Assembly: GCA_051453625.1 (NCBI GenBank)
Contig: JBOZIK010000001.1
Span: 275,611,711 to 275,636,505, forward strand
Origin: Welwitschia mirabilis
Lineage: Eukaryota > Gnetophyta > Gnetopsida > Welwitschiales
DNA: 24,795 bases
Direction: 5' to 3'
A model generated the notes under the pieces. The model saw only the letters and a list, made by a program, of their open reading frames with translations. It made no database searches and was not told the origin of the DNA. Positions 11,060 through 19,860 of this stretch are shown here, one piece after another. How positions within the stretch are numbered: position 1 is the stretch's first letter; each line of letters opens with the position of its first letter. Both the position numbers and the translations under genes were made by a program.

Positions 11060-11400
11060 TTGATGCTCAGTTACTTAAGTTCGGTCAACTCTTCAGGAAT
11101 CTAGTTGATTCCTTGATGATCAATTAGGAAGTATTAGATGCATAGTTCTTAGATCTGATCAACCCCTCATAAGTCTGATTAACGCCTTGACAATTAGTTC
11201 AGAAGTATTAAATGCACAGTGCTTAGGTCTAGTTGACTCCTTAGATATCCAGTCAACCCTTTAACAAGTGGTTTAGAAGTTCTAGTACTTAGGTTTACAA
11301 GTCTGATCGACCCCTCAATATCTGGTTAACCCCTTTGAATTTAGTTCTTTTCTATGTGATTGATCTAAATGCCATCGATTCCTTAGAAGTTTGGTTAACT
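11060..11400 (-). repeat. 74 bp tandem repeat array in the left LTR
   Basis: A GTCAACC/GTCGACC-like motif recurs as pairs about 20 bp apart. First members start at 11082, 11156, 11230 and 11304 (steps of 74, 74, 74), with a weaker fifth near 11373. Second members start at 11102, 11176, 11250 and 11323. Between pairs the text gaagtattagatgca(c/t)agt is shared. The other LTR shows the same period (19374, 19448, 19521, 19595). Confidence 0.85.
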
Positions 11401-11563
11401 CCTTAAGAAAATAATAAAAATTAATAGGTTTTAGGATCAAAATGTGATAAATATTACTTAAACATCTAACCCACAAGTGATCAATATTTTCTATGCAAGA
11501 TATAACAAATTTTGCTACACAAAAACATTAGTTTAACATCAATTAGTAAATGATAATTCAATA

Positions 11564-11575
11564 ATCTCCTCTTTT
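11564..11575 (-). other. Polypurine tract of the SIRE-like element
   Basis: On the minus strand AAAAGAGGAGAT directly precedes the left LTR. This is the position and form of the plus-strand primer tract in copia elements. Confidence 0.85.
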
Positions 11576-12064
11576 AACATTAATGACAAACATTTTCTTA
11601 GTTGAAGAGATTAGATTTGGTAAAAATCTCCCTCATGAAATGCCTATTAATCTTTGCAAAAATATTAAACATTTTATATCGAGTAAGACATCTTGGAAAG
11701 TTTTTAATTTGTGCCAAAATTTAAAAAAAAATTAAAGTGCTAAAAATATATGTGATAGAGAACATTTGATATTATAAACAATGTTTTAATCATGAATTAT
11801 TAAATAAATATAAGATATACTAGCAATTAGAGTTCATATTAAAAGTATATGTGCACTAAAAAATTTGAGACATAAATTATAGAGCATAAGAACAAGTGCA
11901 CTTCTATTACTTGAAAGATTAACATTATAATTAAAAGTACTCATTTAGAATAGATATATCTAAAAGCAACATATACAACTAACTAATTCTCCTCCTTTTT
12001 ACATCAATGACAAATGAGATATAAAATACTAGGATGAAAGAAAGATATAAGAATATAAAGAGAT
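11576..12064 (-). other. Non-coding spacer between third ORF and polypurine tract
   Basis: About 490 bp of AT-rich sequence with no open frame of note and no recognised motif. It is the 3' untranslated part of the SIRE-like element. Confidence 0.7.
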
Positions 12065-12128
12065 CTAGTCAGATTTCTCTACTTCCTCCTCTTCTGATTC
12101 TTCTTTAAAATATTCTTCTTCTTCATCT

Positions 12129-12191
12129 TCTTCCTCTTTATATTCTTTAATTGCCTTATATTATAAGTTTTTGGCTTTCTTTAAAGTATCA
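12129..12191 (+). repeat. 63 bp direct repeat, left of N gap
   Basis: Repeated at 12292-12354 with two mismatches. The copy ends at the last base before the gap. Confidence 0.95.
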
Positions 12192-12291
12192 NNNNNNNNN
12201 NNNNNNNNNNNNNNNNNNNNNNNNNNNNNNNNNNNNNNNNNNNNNNNNNNNNNNNNNNNNNNNNNNNNNNNNNNNNNNNNNNNNNNNNNNN
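12192..12291. other. Assembly gap, 100 N
   Basis: A 100 N run of standard length inside the third ORF, with a 63 bp near-identical repeat touching each side. Confidence 1.
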
Positions 12292-12354
12292 TCTTCCTCT
12301 TTCTATTCTTTAATTGCCTTATATTATAAGTTTTTGGCTTTCTTTAAGGTATCA
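12292..12354 (+). repeat. 63 bp direct repeat, right of N gap
   Basis: Second copy of 12129-12191 (61 of 63 identical), starting at the first base after the gap. Confidence 0.95.
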
Positions 12355-13377
12355 GTAATCACATATTCAGCTAAAATTAGAGCTTCATGTATGTTCTTGG
12401 TATGAGAGTTAATCTGCCTTAGGTATGAAATAGTCTCTTTTGGTGAGGCTTGTCTTAGAGGAGATTTAGAAGACTTTTTTAATCTAGTAAAGATATGCAT
12501 GTAAGATAGAATTGCATGCCTAATATATGACATGGGATTAAGGGTTTCAAGCTTTAGGTGAAACGAGATTCTATAATAATGGTACATATTTGCAATAAAC
12601 ACAAAGTAGAGGAGAGTCCTAGTTCTGTGATACTCCAATTGAGAAATCATATTTTTTAATATAATAGTAAGGGCATTAATGGAATGCCTAGTTCCTAGCA
12701 AGTACATAAAATATGCCCTATAGTGAAAGGCCTCATCTCAATGACCTACCAAATGTAAGAAGTTATGAATAAAAACTAAGTGAAGAAGCCTATAATTTGG
12801 GATAAGAAAAGAAGTCGAAATAGTATGCTTATAGCTATGGAACTTATCATAAAGCTCCATTATTACCTTAGATTTATCTTCTATAGAGTCATAAAGAGGC
12901 CAAAACACCTCATAGTATCCTTTTAGAAGATCAGTACCAGCTATAATAAAGTTTGCAGTCACTTTCATCCTTTTCCTGAAAATGAGGGTTTCAAAGGTTT
13001 TAGTGTTAGCATTGCATGAAGCATTACAATAAAACATCTTGATAAGAAAATAATAAGATCTAAAACATCAAAAAATAGTCTCATAAGAGTCAAATCACAT
13101 CTCTGAGCTCCCTAACCTCTAAAGTAGCAACAGATCTTTCCTTGCAAACTGGCTTCTTTTCAAACTTTGCTTGGAACTTGTTTAAATCTTCATTAGATAT
13201 GCCATAGTAGAAAATGTGAGCATCTCTACTGGCAAGCTCCTTTTTCTTTATCTTAGAGGATCCCTTAGCCATTATAACTATTTGGAAAGAGCTTGAAAAC
13301 AAGAAAAATCTAAAGAAAGACACTAGATCTAAAGGAGATAAGTGGCTAGAAAATAATGAAAATGGTTTAGGCTTCAC

Positions 13378-13601
13378 TTACTTTTAAAGAGAGGGTCAAT
13401 TAGGTTGATTTTGATAATAGGGTCCACTAATGGTAATTCTACACTATAATCCTCTAGGTTTAGTTGACTAGCTTGAGTTCTGGTTGACCCATTAAGATAT
13501 GAATCTATAACACTATTAGGATTTGAGTGACTAGGCTTTTAGGCTAGTCAATTAACCATCTCTGATTGACTAAATCATAGATCTAGTCAACCATCCTACA
13601 A
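13378..13601 (-). repeat. Spacer between pol and third ORF with LTR-like GTCAACC pairs
   Basis: Between the pol stop and the start of the third ORF, the same TAGTTGAC/TGGTTGACC motif seen in the LTR array occurs as pairs about 20 bp apart: 13461/13481, 13523/13545 and 13563/13584. The pairs are not at a fixed 74 bp period here. No coding sequence is seen. Either this piece was copied from an LTR or the motif has a role in both places. Confidence 0.65.
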
Positions 13602-15070
13602 TCAACTAGAGAATAGTGAGACAAATCCCATTTCATTTCAAAGATAAAGAAAATTATCAAATTTTAGAGTTTTGATAAAGATATCTGCTTGTTAATGATC
13701 TATATTAAGAAAATTCATAGTAATGCTTCCTTTTTCAATTTGATCTCTTAAATGGTAATTTCTTAGCTTAATGGGTTTAGTTATAGAGTGCTAAACAAGA
13801 TTTTTAAAAATATGTGTAGTACTAGTATTATTATAAAAAATAGAAACATGTTCAAAATTTACATTAAAGTCCTTTAGCATTTCCTTTATCTAAAGGAGAT
13901 GAGTACAACAACTCCCTTCTATAATATATTCGACTTCCACTATTAAAAGGGAGATTGAATTTTGCTTTTTACTTATCCATCCTACTAAGAATGATTCTAA
14001 TTAAAAATAATTACCACTTGTGCCTTTTTATCATCCTTACATCTAGTCTAATCCAAATTACTAAAACCTTCAAGCTCAAAGGATGTCTCCATAGGATACC
14101 AAAAATTATAATCATATGTACCTTTTATATAACTAATTATTCTTTTTACTGCTTATAGATGTAATTCTTTTAGTTGGGTTTGGTACTTTACACATCCTAC
14201 AACACTAAACATAATATCTGGTCTACTTATAGTTAAATATAGTAAACTTCTAATCATAATTTTATAAAGCTTTTATTCTACTAATTTTCCATTTTCATGA
14301 AGACTAACTTTATAACATGTCAACATAGGAGTATCAGTTATTTTATCATTCTCTAATCTAAAACATTTGATTAGATATTTTGCATATGAAGATTAAAAAA
14401 TAAATATTTCATTCTTTATTTATTTACTCTATAATCTAAGAAATATTTTCACTTCACCAAGCATGCTTATTTCAAAATGTGTTGTTATAGTTATTGCAAA
14501 TTCTTTTGATAATCCTTCATTAGAGGCACTAAATATGATATCATCCATATAAATTTATATAATGATAAAATCCTTTTTCAAATTCTTAACAAATAATGTT
14601 TTATCTACTGTTTCATGAATATAACCATTTTCATTTAGAAATAAGGCTAACTTTTCATACTAAGCTCTTGGTGCTTGCTTTAATCCATATAAAGCCTTCT
14701 TAAGTCTATACACATGATTAGATTTATGAGGATCTATAAATCCTTATGGTTGCTCTACATAAACTTCTTCATTTAGAGTTCCATTTAAAAATTCACTCTT
14801 TACATCCATTTTATATACTTTGAAATTTTTAAAGGCTGTGAATGATAAAAACATTCTAATGCTATCAAGCCTTGTAACTAGAGCAAATGTGTTACCTACA
14901 TCAATGCCTTCTATTTGGTTGTACCCTTGTGTTACTAATCTTGATTTGTTTTTAATGACATTATTTTTTCATCACATTTTTTCTTAAAGATTCACTTAGT
15001 TTCAATGATATTTTTAAGCTTTCAAACATTATTCCCTTAAAATATTGTAATTCATTTTTCATAGCTATCA
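13602..15070 (-). pseudogene. RT and RNase H of the SIRE-like element
   Basis: On the minus strand from about 15070: YKMDVKSEFLNG and NEEVYVEQP (about 14820-14735), then ALYGLKQAPRA followed by TAG where the family has Trp (about 14690-14660). The catalytic box is intact as YMDD at 14540-14551 (usual YVDD). SMLGEVKIFL (about 14470) and SRPDIMFSV (about 14230-14205) lead to RNase H, where GWISKKQNSISL, VEVEYIIEGSCC and LRDQIEKGSI are read down to about 13720, then QADIFIKTL near 13690-13660. The frame ends at a TGA at 13602-13604. Stops elsewhere are mainly at Gln (TAA or TAG), and one frameshift lies near 14010. Length and order match a full copia RT-RNase H. Confidence 0.9.
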
Positions 15071-15079
15071 TTCATTATT

Positions 15080-16400
15080 TATGAGATTTAGCTTCTTCAA
15101 ATTTCTTAGATTTTATTTATGAAACATAACAAATGTAATCATATAAATTCTTCATAGAACTCCTTGTCTTTATCTTTAAGCTAACTTATCTAATAATAGA
15201 CCTTAAAGGGTGATATTTTAGCTCTTTAAACTTTTTAGTTATCACATCTTTTGTAAGAACTTCTTCTTTTTCAGTATACACCACTTTGGTTGTGGGGATA
15301 TCTACAGATATTTATTCTTCATCATTTGAACAAATAGATCTTATACCAACATAATCAATTTACATGTTTATTTATACTTCTATAGTTAAACTTCAAACAT
15401 GATAAGCTCTACTTCTAGTTGAATATTCTAGAAATATAGCTTCATCAATCTTAGACTTAAGTTTGCTTATATGTTATCTATCTTTTAGCATATAACCTTT
15501 ACTTTTGAAGACTTTAAAATAAGAGATATTTGGTTGTCTTTCTTTTTACAACTCATATGGTATTTTATCCATAACAAATCTAAGATAAACTCTATTAATA
15601 TATAACATGCAATGCTAATAGCCTTAGCTCAAAAGGATTTTGGAATCTCCTTATCATTTAACATAGTTCTTGACATTTCTTGGAGGACTCTATTCTTTAT
15701 TTTAGCAATACCATTTTGTTGTGGTATTTTAGGTGCTAAAAATTAGTGATCAATACCATTGTTAATGCAATACTTCTCAAAATAATGATTTTCAAATTCA
15801 TCACCATGATTACTTCTTATCTTCTTTATGATGTATCCTTTCTCATTTTTAATTTTTTACATATCTCAACCTAACGTTTGTAAGTTTTAGATTTATTTGA
15901 TAGAAATACAACCCATGTATATCTAGAGAAATCATCAACTATAGTAAAGAAATAATGTTTACATCTTAAACTTTAAGTTTGAGTGGGATCTATGAAGTCC
16001 ATATGAATAAGTTCTAATGGAATTGTTGTGAAAGCTTGGTTTTTACTCTAATCTGAAGTTTTTATTTGGTTTTCCCTTTGGCACACATCACATAAACCAT
16101 GTTTTTTAACATTTATTTTTGGAATACCTTTGATAATTTATTTATGAATAATTATTTTTAATTAATTGTAATTAACATGATCTAAATCTTTATGCCAAAA
16201 CTCCTTTTGAGTAACATGAGAAAAATAAGAAGTAGAAAATAATAGACCTATGCTATAAATACTATCTTTTCTATTTTATTTAAGAATAACATTGTTTGTT
16301 TTGCCATGGAAAATTTCACATTAAGGCCTATCACAAATAACCTTATAACCTTTGTTACAAATTTGGATAATACTTAGTAAAATATGCTTTAAATCATTAA
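15080..16400 (-). pseudogene. GAG-pre-integrase and integrase of the SIRE-like element
   Basis: On the minus strand the zinc region keeps CDVC (about 16095-16084). PLELIHMDFIDPT at about 16021-15983 holds the first catalytic Asp (family DLFGPT). IVDDFSRYTWVVFLSNKSK follows at about 15942-15886. The second catalytic block reads IRSNHGDEFEN at about 15820-15788, where the family has IRSDHG, so Asp is changed to Asn. The third reads PQQNGIAKIKNR at about 15723-15688, where the family has VERKNR, so the Glu is lost. After the core come YFKVF, EAIFLEYSTRSRAY (about 15445-15400) and the SIRE-type motif KTRSSMKNL at about 15170-15145. The frame is broken by at least one indel near 15860. Inactive: two of three catalytic acids are gone. 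Confidence 0.88.
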
Positions 16401-17004
16401 CATATAAAACTTCATTTATTCTAAGTAAGTTACCTCTAATGATGCTCTCGATTTCTTGGTAATTACTCTTCCATTATCACCAAAGGTAATTTCTTTTTCA
16501 TTAAAGCCATTTAGCTATTTAAATTAAGACTTGGTCCCTATCATATATTAAGAGCAGTCACTATCCAAATACCAACTAGTTTCATTTAAAACATTGAAGG
16601 CTGTCTAAATCAAAAGACTTTTCAAATCATTATCTTTCACCCACTTAGTCCTTTTAGACTGATATGATATACCTCCTTTTGGAATAGATATAAATGAAAA
16701 GGAACTAATTGAATTCGAAAATAACATCAATTTTCTAGCATTGCAAAAAACATTTTGAATGACCTGACTTACCATATAAATAATAAGTAACTTTAAAAAT
16801 TAACTTATTTTACCAAGTTACCTATTTTTGCTGACTTTGTAGTTCTTGGAAAATGAAGCCAATACCTGACTTATCATAAGTAAGTTTCCAAAATTCAAGC
16901 ATCTATTCTAATTTAGATGAACCACTAGACAAAATGAGATAAATATTTTACCTGAAGTATAAGATCAGAATTTTTAGATTTGACCATTTTATACTTTGAT
17001 TCCT
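16400..17004 (-). pseudogene. Protease and second zinc knuckle region of the SIRE-like element
   Basis: SWYLDSDCS-stop-YM on the minus strand at about 16576-16543 is the copia aspartic protease active site (family WyLDSGCSrHM). The DSG triad reads DSD at 16557-16565, a Gly to Asp change that would disable it. ITFGDNGRVI follows at about 16501-16470, and a block like the LYV..LKHILLSI region follows at about 16405-16365. Upstream, YYLYGKSGHSKC at about 16785-16750 looks like a second CCHC knuckle with two Cys changed to Tyr (TGT to TAT). A 100 N gap at 17005 interrupts the link to gag. Confidence 0.75.
16976..17004 (+). repeat. 29 bp direct repeat, left of N gap
   Basis: Repeated at 17105-17133 with one mismatch; the copy ends at the last base before the gap. 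Confidence 0.93.
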
Positions 17005-17104
17005 NNNNNNNNNNNNNNNNNNNNNNNNNNNNNNNNNNNNNNNNNNNNNNNNNNNNNNNNNNNNNNNNNNNNNNNNNNNNNNNNNNNNNNNNNNNNNNNN
17101 NNNN
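17005..17104. other. Assembly gap, 100 N
   Basis: A 100 N run between gag and protease of the SIRE-like element, flanked by a 29 bp near-identical direct repeat on each side. Confidence 1.
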
Positions 17105-17133
17105 AGATTTGACAATTTTATACTTTGATTCCT
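17105..17133 (+). repeat. 29 bp direct repeat, right of N gap
   Basis: Second copy of 16976-17004 (28 of 29 identical), starting at the first base after the gap. Confidence 0.93.
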
Positions 17134-18333
17134 TTTACTCCTTTTTTGTGGTGAGATATTTCACAATTTTGTTTAGATCATTTATTCGCTTTGCTAACTT
17201 TTTACATTCTAAGTATAGTTCCTAATAGGTATCTTTGAGTTTATCTTGATCTTTTTCAATAACATTTAAATCATTAAAATCAGAATTATTGGATATGCTC
17301 TATAATGGAGGCACTATTTCCATGAAAAATAGTCTTCTATCTCCATCTAAATCTTAGTCTAAACTATGGTCATCATTCTCATTCACATTATCCCATGTCA
17401 TAACTAATGGAGATGTCTTTGATTTTAATTATTCTCTTTCATTATTTGAACACTTATTTACCATGTGTCCAAAGCCTTTGCATGCATAACATTGATCTCT
17501 TTTCCTTTACCTTAATTCTTTTTTTACTTTAAGTGTTTTCTTCTTTCTTTCTTTCTTTTGTATAAGAATTTCTTAAATATACTTACTAGGAGAGTAACTT
17601 CATCATCATCTAGATCTTCATCTAAATTTTTTGGCTTGTACTCTCCTGCACGTACTTCAAAGTAATACCTTTTTTCTTATCTTTATAAAGTGTTAATTCA
17701 TATGTTTTTAAATTACCTTAGAGGTCGTCTATTGCCATTGTGTTGATATTTTTTGTTTCTTTTATGGCTGATAATTTTAGTTCAAATCTCTTTGGAAGGG
17801 ATCTCGGTACTTTTTGGATAACTTTTGTTGTATCCAGTCTTTCACCTAGACTTGTCATGGAATTGATGATGTTGGTACATCTAGTAAAGAACTCTTATAA
17901 AGTATCTTTCTTGTCTATATGGGTATCTTTAAATTTTGAGATAAGCATTTAAAGTTTGGCTTACTTGACTATGGATGTTCCTTCATGTGTGACTTCAAGA
18001 ATATCCCATGCTTCCTTAGCATGTTTACAATTTGCAATCCATTTAAATTCATCTATGCAAACTGTACAAAATATAACATTAAGAGCATCAACGTCTATAA
18101 TAGCTTTGGATCTATTGGTGGAAGTCCATTGATCTTAGATTTTTGGAACTAAAATGGTATTACCTTTGGCATCAATTTTTACTAAAATAGGCATAGTATA
18201 TCCTTTGTAAATAACCTCTTTAATGTCTGCATCTAAGGATCTAAGGAAGATTATCATTTAGGCTTTTCAATAAGCATAATTGACTCATTGAACATAGGTG
18301 GATGATTAGTAAACCATTAGTAGGATTACTCAT
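17105..18333 (-). pseudogene. gag of the SIRE-like element
   Basis: The start chosen is MSNPTNG at 18333, 52 bases after the PBS. A Trp codon early in gag (family NY.YWK.RM) has become TGA after a small deletion near 18280. The UBN2-type copia gag core is clear: CKHAKEAWDILEVTHEGTS at about 18036-17980, then the IVKQAKLQML-type block with both Gln as TAA, EFFTRCTNIINSM (about 17900-17862), and VPRSLPKRFELKLSAIKETK (about 17820-17760). The zinc knuckle CYACKGFGHMVNKC is complete at 17450-17491 (CX2CX4HX4C). Most stops fall at Gln positions and the frame is otherwise long, so gag decayed by point change rather than by indels. The product would form the particle and bind RNA. The + strand open frame at 17740-17952 is antisense to this and is not a gene. 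Confidence 0.9.
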
Positions 18334-18384
18334 TTTGAGTTCTAGAATCTAGATCTATTAAATTATTAACATAGACTTAACATA

Positions 18385-18396
18385 GCTTTGGTACCA
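18385..18396 (-). other. Primer binding site (initiator tRNA-Met type)
   Basis: On the minus strand TGGTACCAAAGC lies two bases inside the right LTR edge. It matches the usual copia PBS TGGTATCAGAGC at 10 of 12 positions. It fixes the element orientation and the LTR edge. Confidence 0.85.
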
Positions 18397-19078
18397 AATG
18401 TAAGATCTAGAACCTTAGAGAAGAAGGAAGAGGATGAACAGGATTTCAAAAATTTATTAAATAATCTTTAAAATAAAAATATTTTACTTGAAAATAAATC
18501 ACTAAAAATTATGCATGAAAACTAAAAGTATTCTTAAAAATGAAAACAATGGAAAGCACAGAAATATTAATTAGAAGCACATAAGATTTATGTTGGTTTC
18601 AGAAAACTCCTTACTCTGCTCTTGACAATTAACTTCTCATTAAGCCTAATCTAGATCTCTATTAATCTCTTCTAGGTATTGCAAATTTACCTATAATCTT
18701 TACAAATGAACTTTATTTGAAGGCTCAGTCTCAATCTTTTGCAAGAAAGTGTGGTAGTAATGATACTATGCCCAAAAGCATAGGTATCACTTGATCTTTG
18801 GCTCAAAAATCATATTGAAGCACTTATTTAAAAGATGATATAATCTAAGAATAAAGAGTGTTATAGATCTAACCCTGTATACAAAGATACCATAATTTTT
18901 AGTTCATCTTTAGTCAGGAATAAGATGCTGAAACAAGTACAATGAAAAATATCCACAAGATTCAAAAGTTGTAACAATGATTTAACTCATGGCAATACAT
19001 AGTGGAATAGTTTTAGGGTTTTTATGAGTAAAAAAAAATCTTTTAATAGATATGAAATGTCTACATAATGGCTATAAA

Positions 19079-19087
19079 NNNNNNNNN
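19079..19087. other. Short assembly gap, 9 N
   Basis: Nine undetermined bases inside the right LTR, with no flanking duplication; the length agrees with the aligned left LTR. Confidence 1.
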
Positions 19088-19359
19088 TTCCACTATAGTT
19101 GGTTGATCCCTCAAATATCCGATCGACCCCACCTATTGCTGTCAATTAAATTGATTTCCCTTATGTCCTTTTGGTCAATCTAATTTCTTATGGCTCCATA
19201 TCTAGTTAACCCCTTAGGATCTAGTTGACTACCTACTCATCTCTATTTAATCACTGACTTGGTCTAGATAAAATTCATTATAGTTTTTTGCTCTAAGTCT
19301 AGTTAATCCCTTAGTAATCTGATTGATCCCTTGCTAATCGGTTGTTAGGTATTGATGCT

Positions 19360-19690
19360 CAGTTGCATATGTTTGTTTGACCCCATAAGAATTTAGTCTA
19401 TCGCTTGATGTTTAGCTAGGAATTATCAAATGCATAGTGCTTAGGCTGATCAACCCCTCACAAGTCTAGTTAGCCCCTTAAAAATCAGTTTAGAAGTATT
19501 GGATTCACAATGATTAGGTCTAATCAACTCCTTAAATATCAAGTTGACCCCTTGATGATCAGTTTAGAAGTATTAATGCTTAGGTTCATAGGTCTGATTG
19601 ATCCCTTAAATATCTAGTTTATCCTTTTGAATTTAGTTATTTTCTATGTGATTACTTCAAGTATGATTGACCTCTTAGAAGCTCGATTGA
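19360..19690 (-). repeat. 74 bp tandem repeat array in the right LTR
   Basis: The motif TGATCAAC/TGTTTGAC starts at 19374, 19448, 19521 and 19595, giving steps of 74, 73 and 74. It is the counterpart of the left LTR array, so the array predates insertion. Confidence 0.85.
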
Positions 19691-19855
19691 CCCCTTAAGA
19701 GAGTAACAAAACTTAACATGTTTTAGGATCAAAATGTGATAAACATTACGTCAGCTTCTAACCTACAAGTGATCCATATTTTCAACATAAGATACAATAA
19801 ATTTTACTATATAAAAACATTAGTTTGACATCAATTGGTAAATAATAATTCAACA

Positions 19856-19860
19856 CATAC
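19856..19860 (+). repeat. Target site duplication (right), catac
   Basis: Identical to 10093-10097 and directly after the CA that ends the right LTR. Confidence 0.93.

Larger units (their letters stand above)
10098..11563 (-). repeat. 3' LTR of the SIRE-like element (left LTR), 1466 bp
   Basis: It aligns along its length with 18399-19855 in direct orientation. On the minus strand it should begin TGTTGAATTAT; here the first TG is TA after decay (right copy keeps it), and the far end (TATAGGATCGAG on +) has TA for TG. The segment at 10108-10130, ending in a GGGGGG run, is the C-rich stretch typical near the end of copia LTRs. A TATA-like box (TATAAAAA on minus) lies at 10718-10725, giving about 840 bp of U3. 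An array of 74 bp units fills 11060-11400. Confidence 0.9.
12065..13272 (-). pseudogene. Third ORF of the SIRE-like element (env-like position), broken
   Basis: The start is MAKGSSKIKKKELASRD at 13272, a Lys-rich head as expected of a nuclear or RNA-associated protein, running open to 13090. After a frameshift a second open block (13037-12738, WPLYDSIEDKSKV) and a third (12707-12324, LRQINSHTKNIHEALILAEY) follow. Past a 100 N gap the frame ends in a tail dominated by Glu (EEEDEEEEYF, then ESEEEE) and a TAG at 12065-12067. The tail text is duplicated across the gap. Stops inside are few, and long blocks stay open, so this ORF is better preserved than pol. The position downstream of pol is that of the env-like ORF of SIRE/Maximus elements, but I see no signal peptide or clear membrane segment, so I do not call it an envelope. 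The upstream extension to 13377 reads hydrophobic and is probably untranslated. Confidence 0.6.
10098..19855 (-). mobile_element. Complete SIRE/Maximus-like Ty1/copia retrotransposon
   Basis: A 9758 bp element lies on the minus strand with all structural parts: two LTRs (10098-11563 and 18399-19855), flanking catac duplications, a PBS next to the right LTR, a polypurine tract next to the left LTR, gag, protease, integrase, RT and RNase H in copia order, plus a third ORF between pol and the polypurine tract. The long LTRs, the KTRSSxKNL motif after integrase, the gag sequence type and the extra 3' ORF fit the SIRE/Maximus lineage (inference from family knowledge). LTR identity is about 80% by eye, so the insertion is old. 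It interrupts a + strand copia element. All ORFs carry stops, so it is non-autonomous at best. Confidence 0.93.
18399..19855 (-). repeat. 5' LTR of the SIRE-like element (right LTR), 1457 bp
   Basis: The + strand begins TGTAAGATCTAG and ends TTCAACA, keeping both terminal TG/CA pairs. It pairs with 10098-11563, about 80% identical by eye, with mostly transitions. A 9 N run at 19079-19087 stands where the left LTR has nine bases (around 10770-10785), so the size is credible. The TATA-like box has decayed to CATAAAAA (19019-19026). The 74 bp array is present at about 19360-19690. Confidence 0.9.

Noticed and set aside
11060-11400. Regular spacing resembling a CRISPR array
   Set aside because: Units are degenerate throughout with no conserved repeat/variable spacer split, and the array lies in plant LTRs.
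12324-12707. Host gene candidate
   Set aside because: It lies inside the SIRE-like element between pol and the polypurine tract, in the same orientation, so it belongs to the element's third ORF.
13955-14158. 67-codon + strand open frame
   Set aside because: It is antisense to the RNase H of the SIRE-like element.
17740-17952. 70-codon + strand open frame
   Set aside because: It is antisense to the clear gag core of the SIRE-like element.
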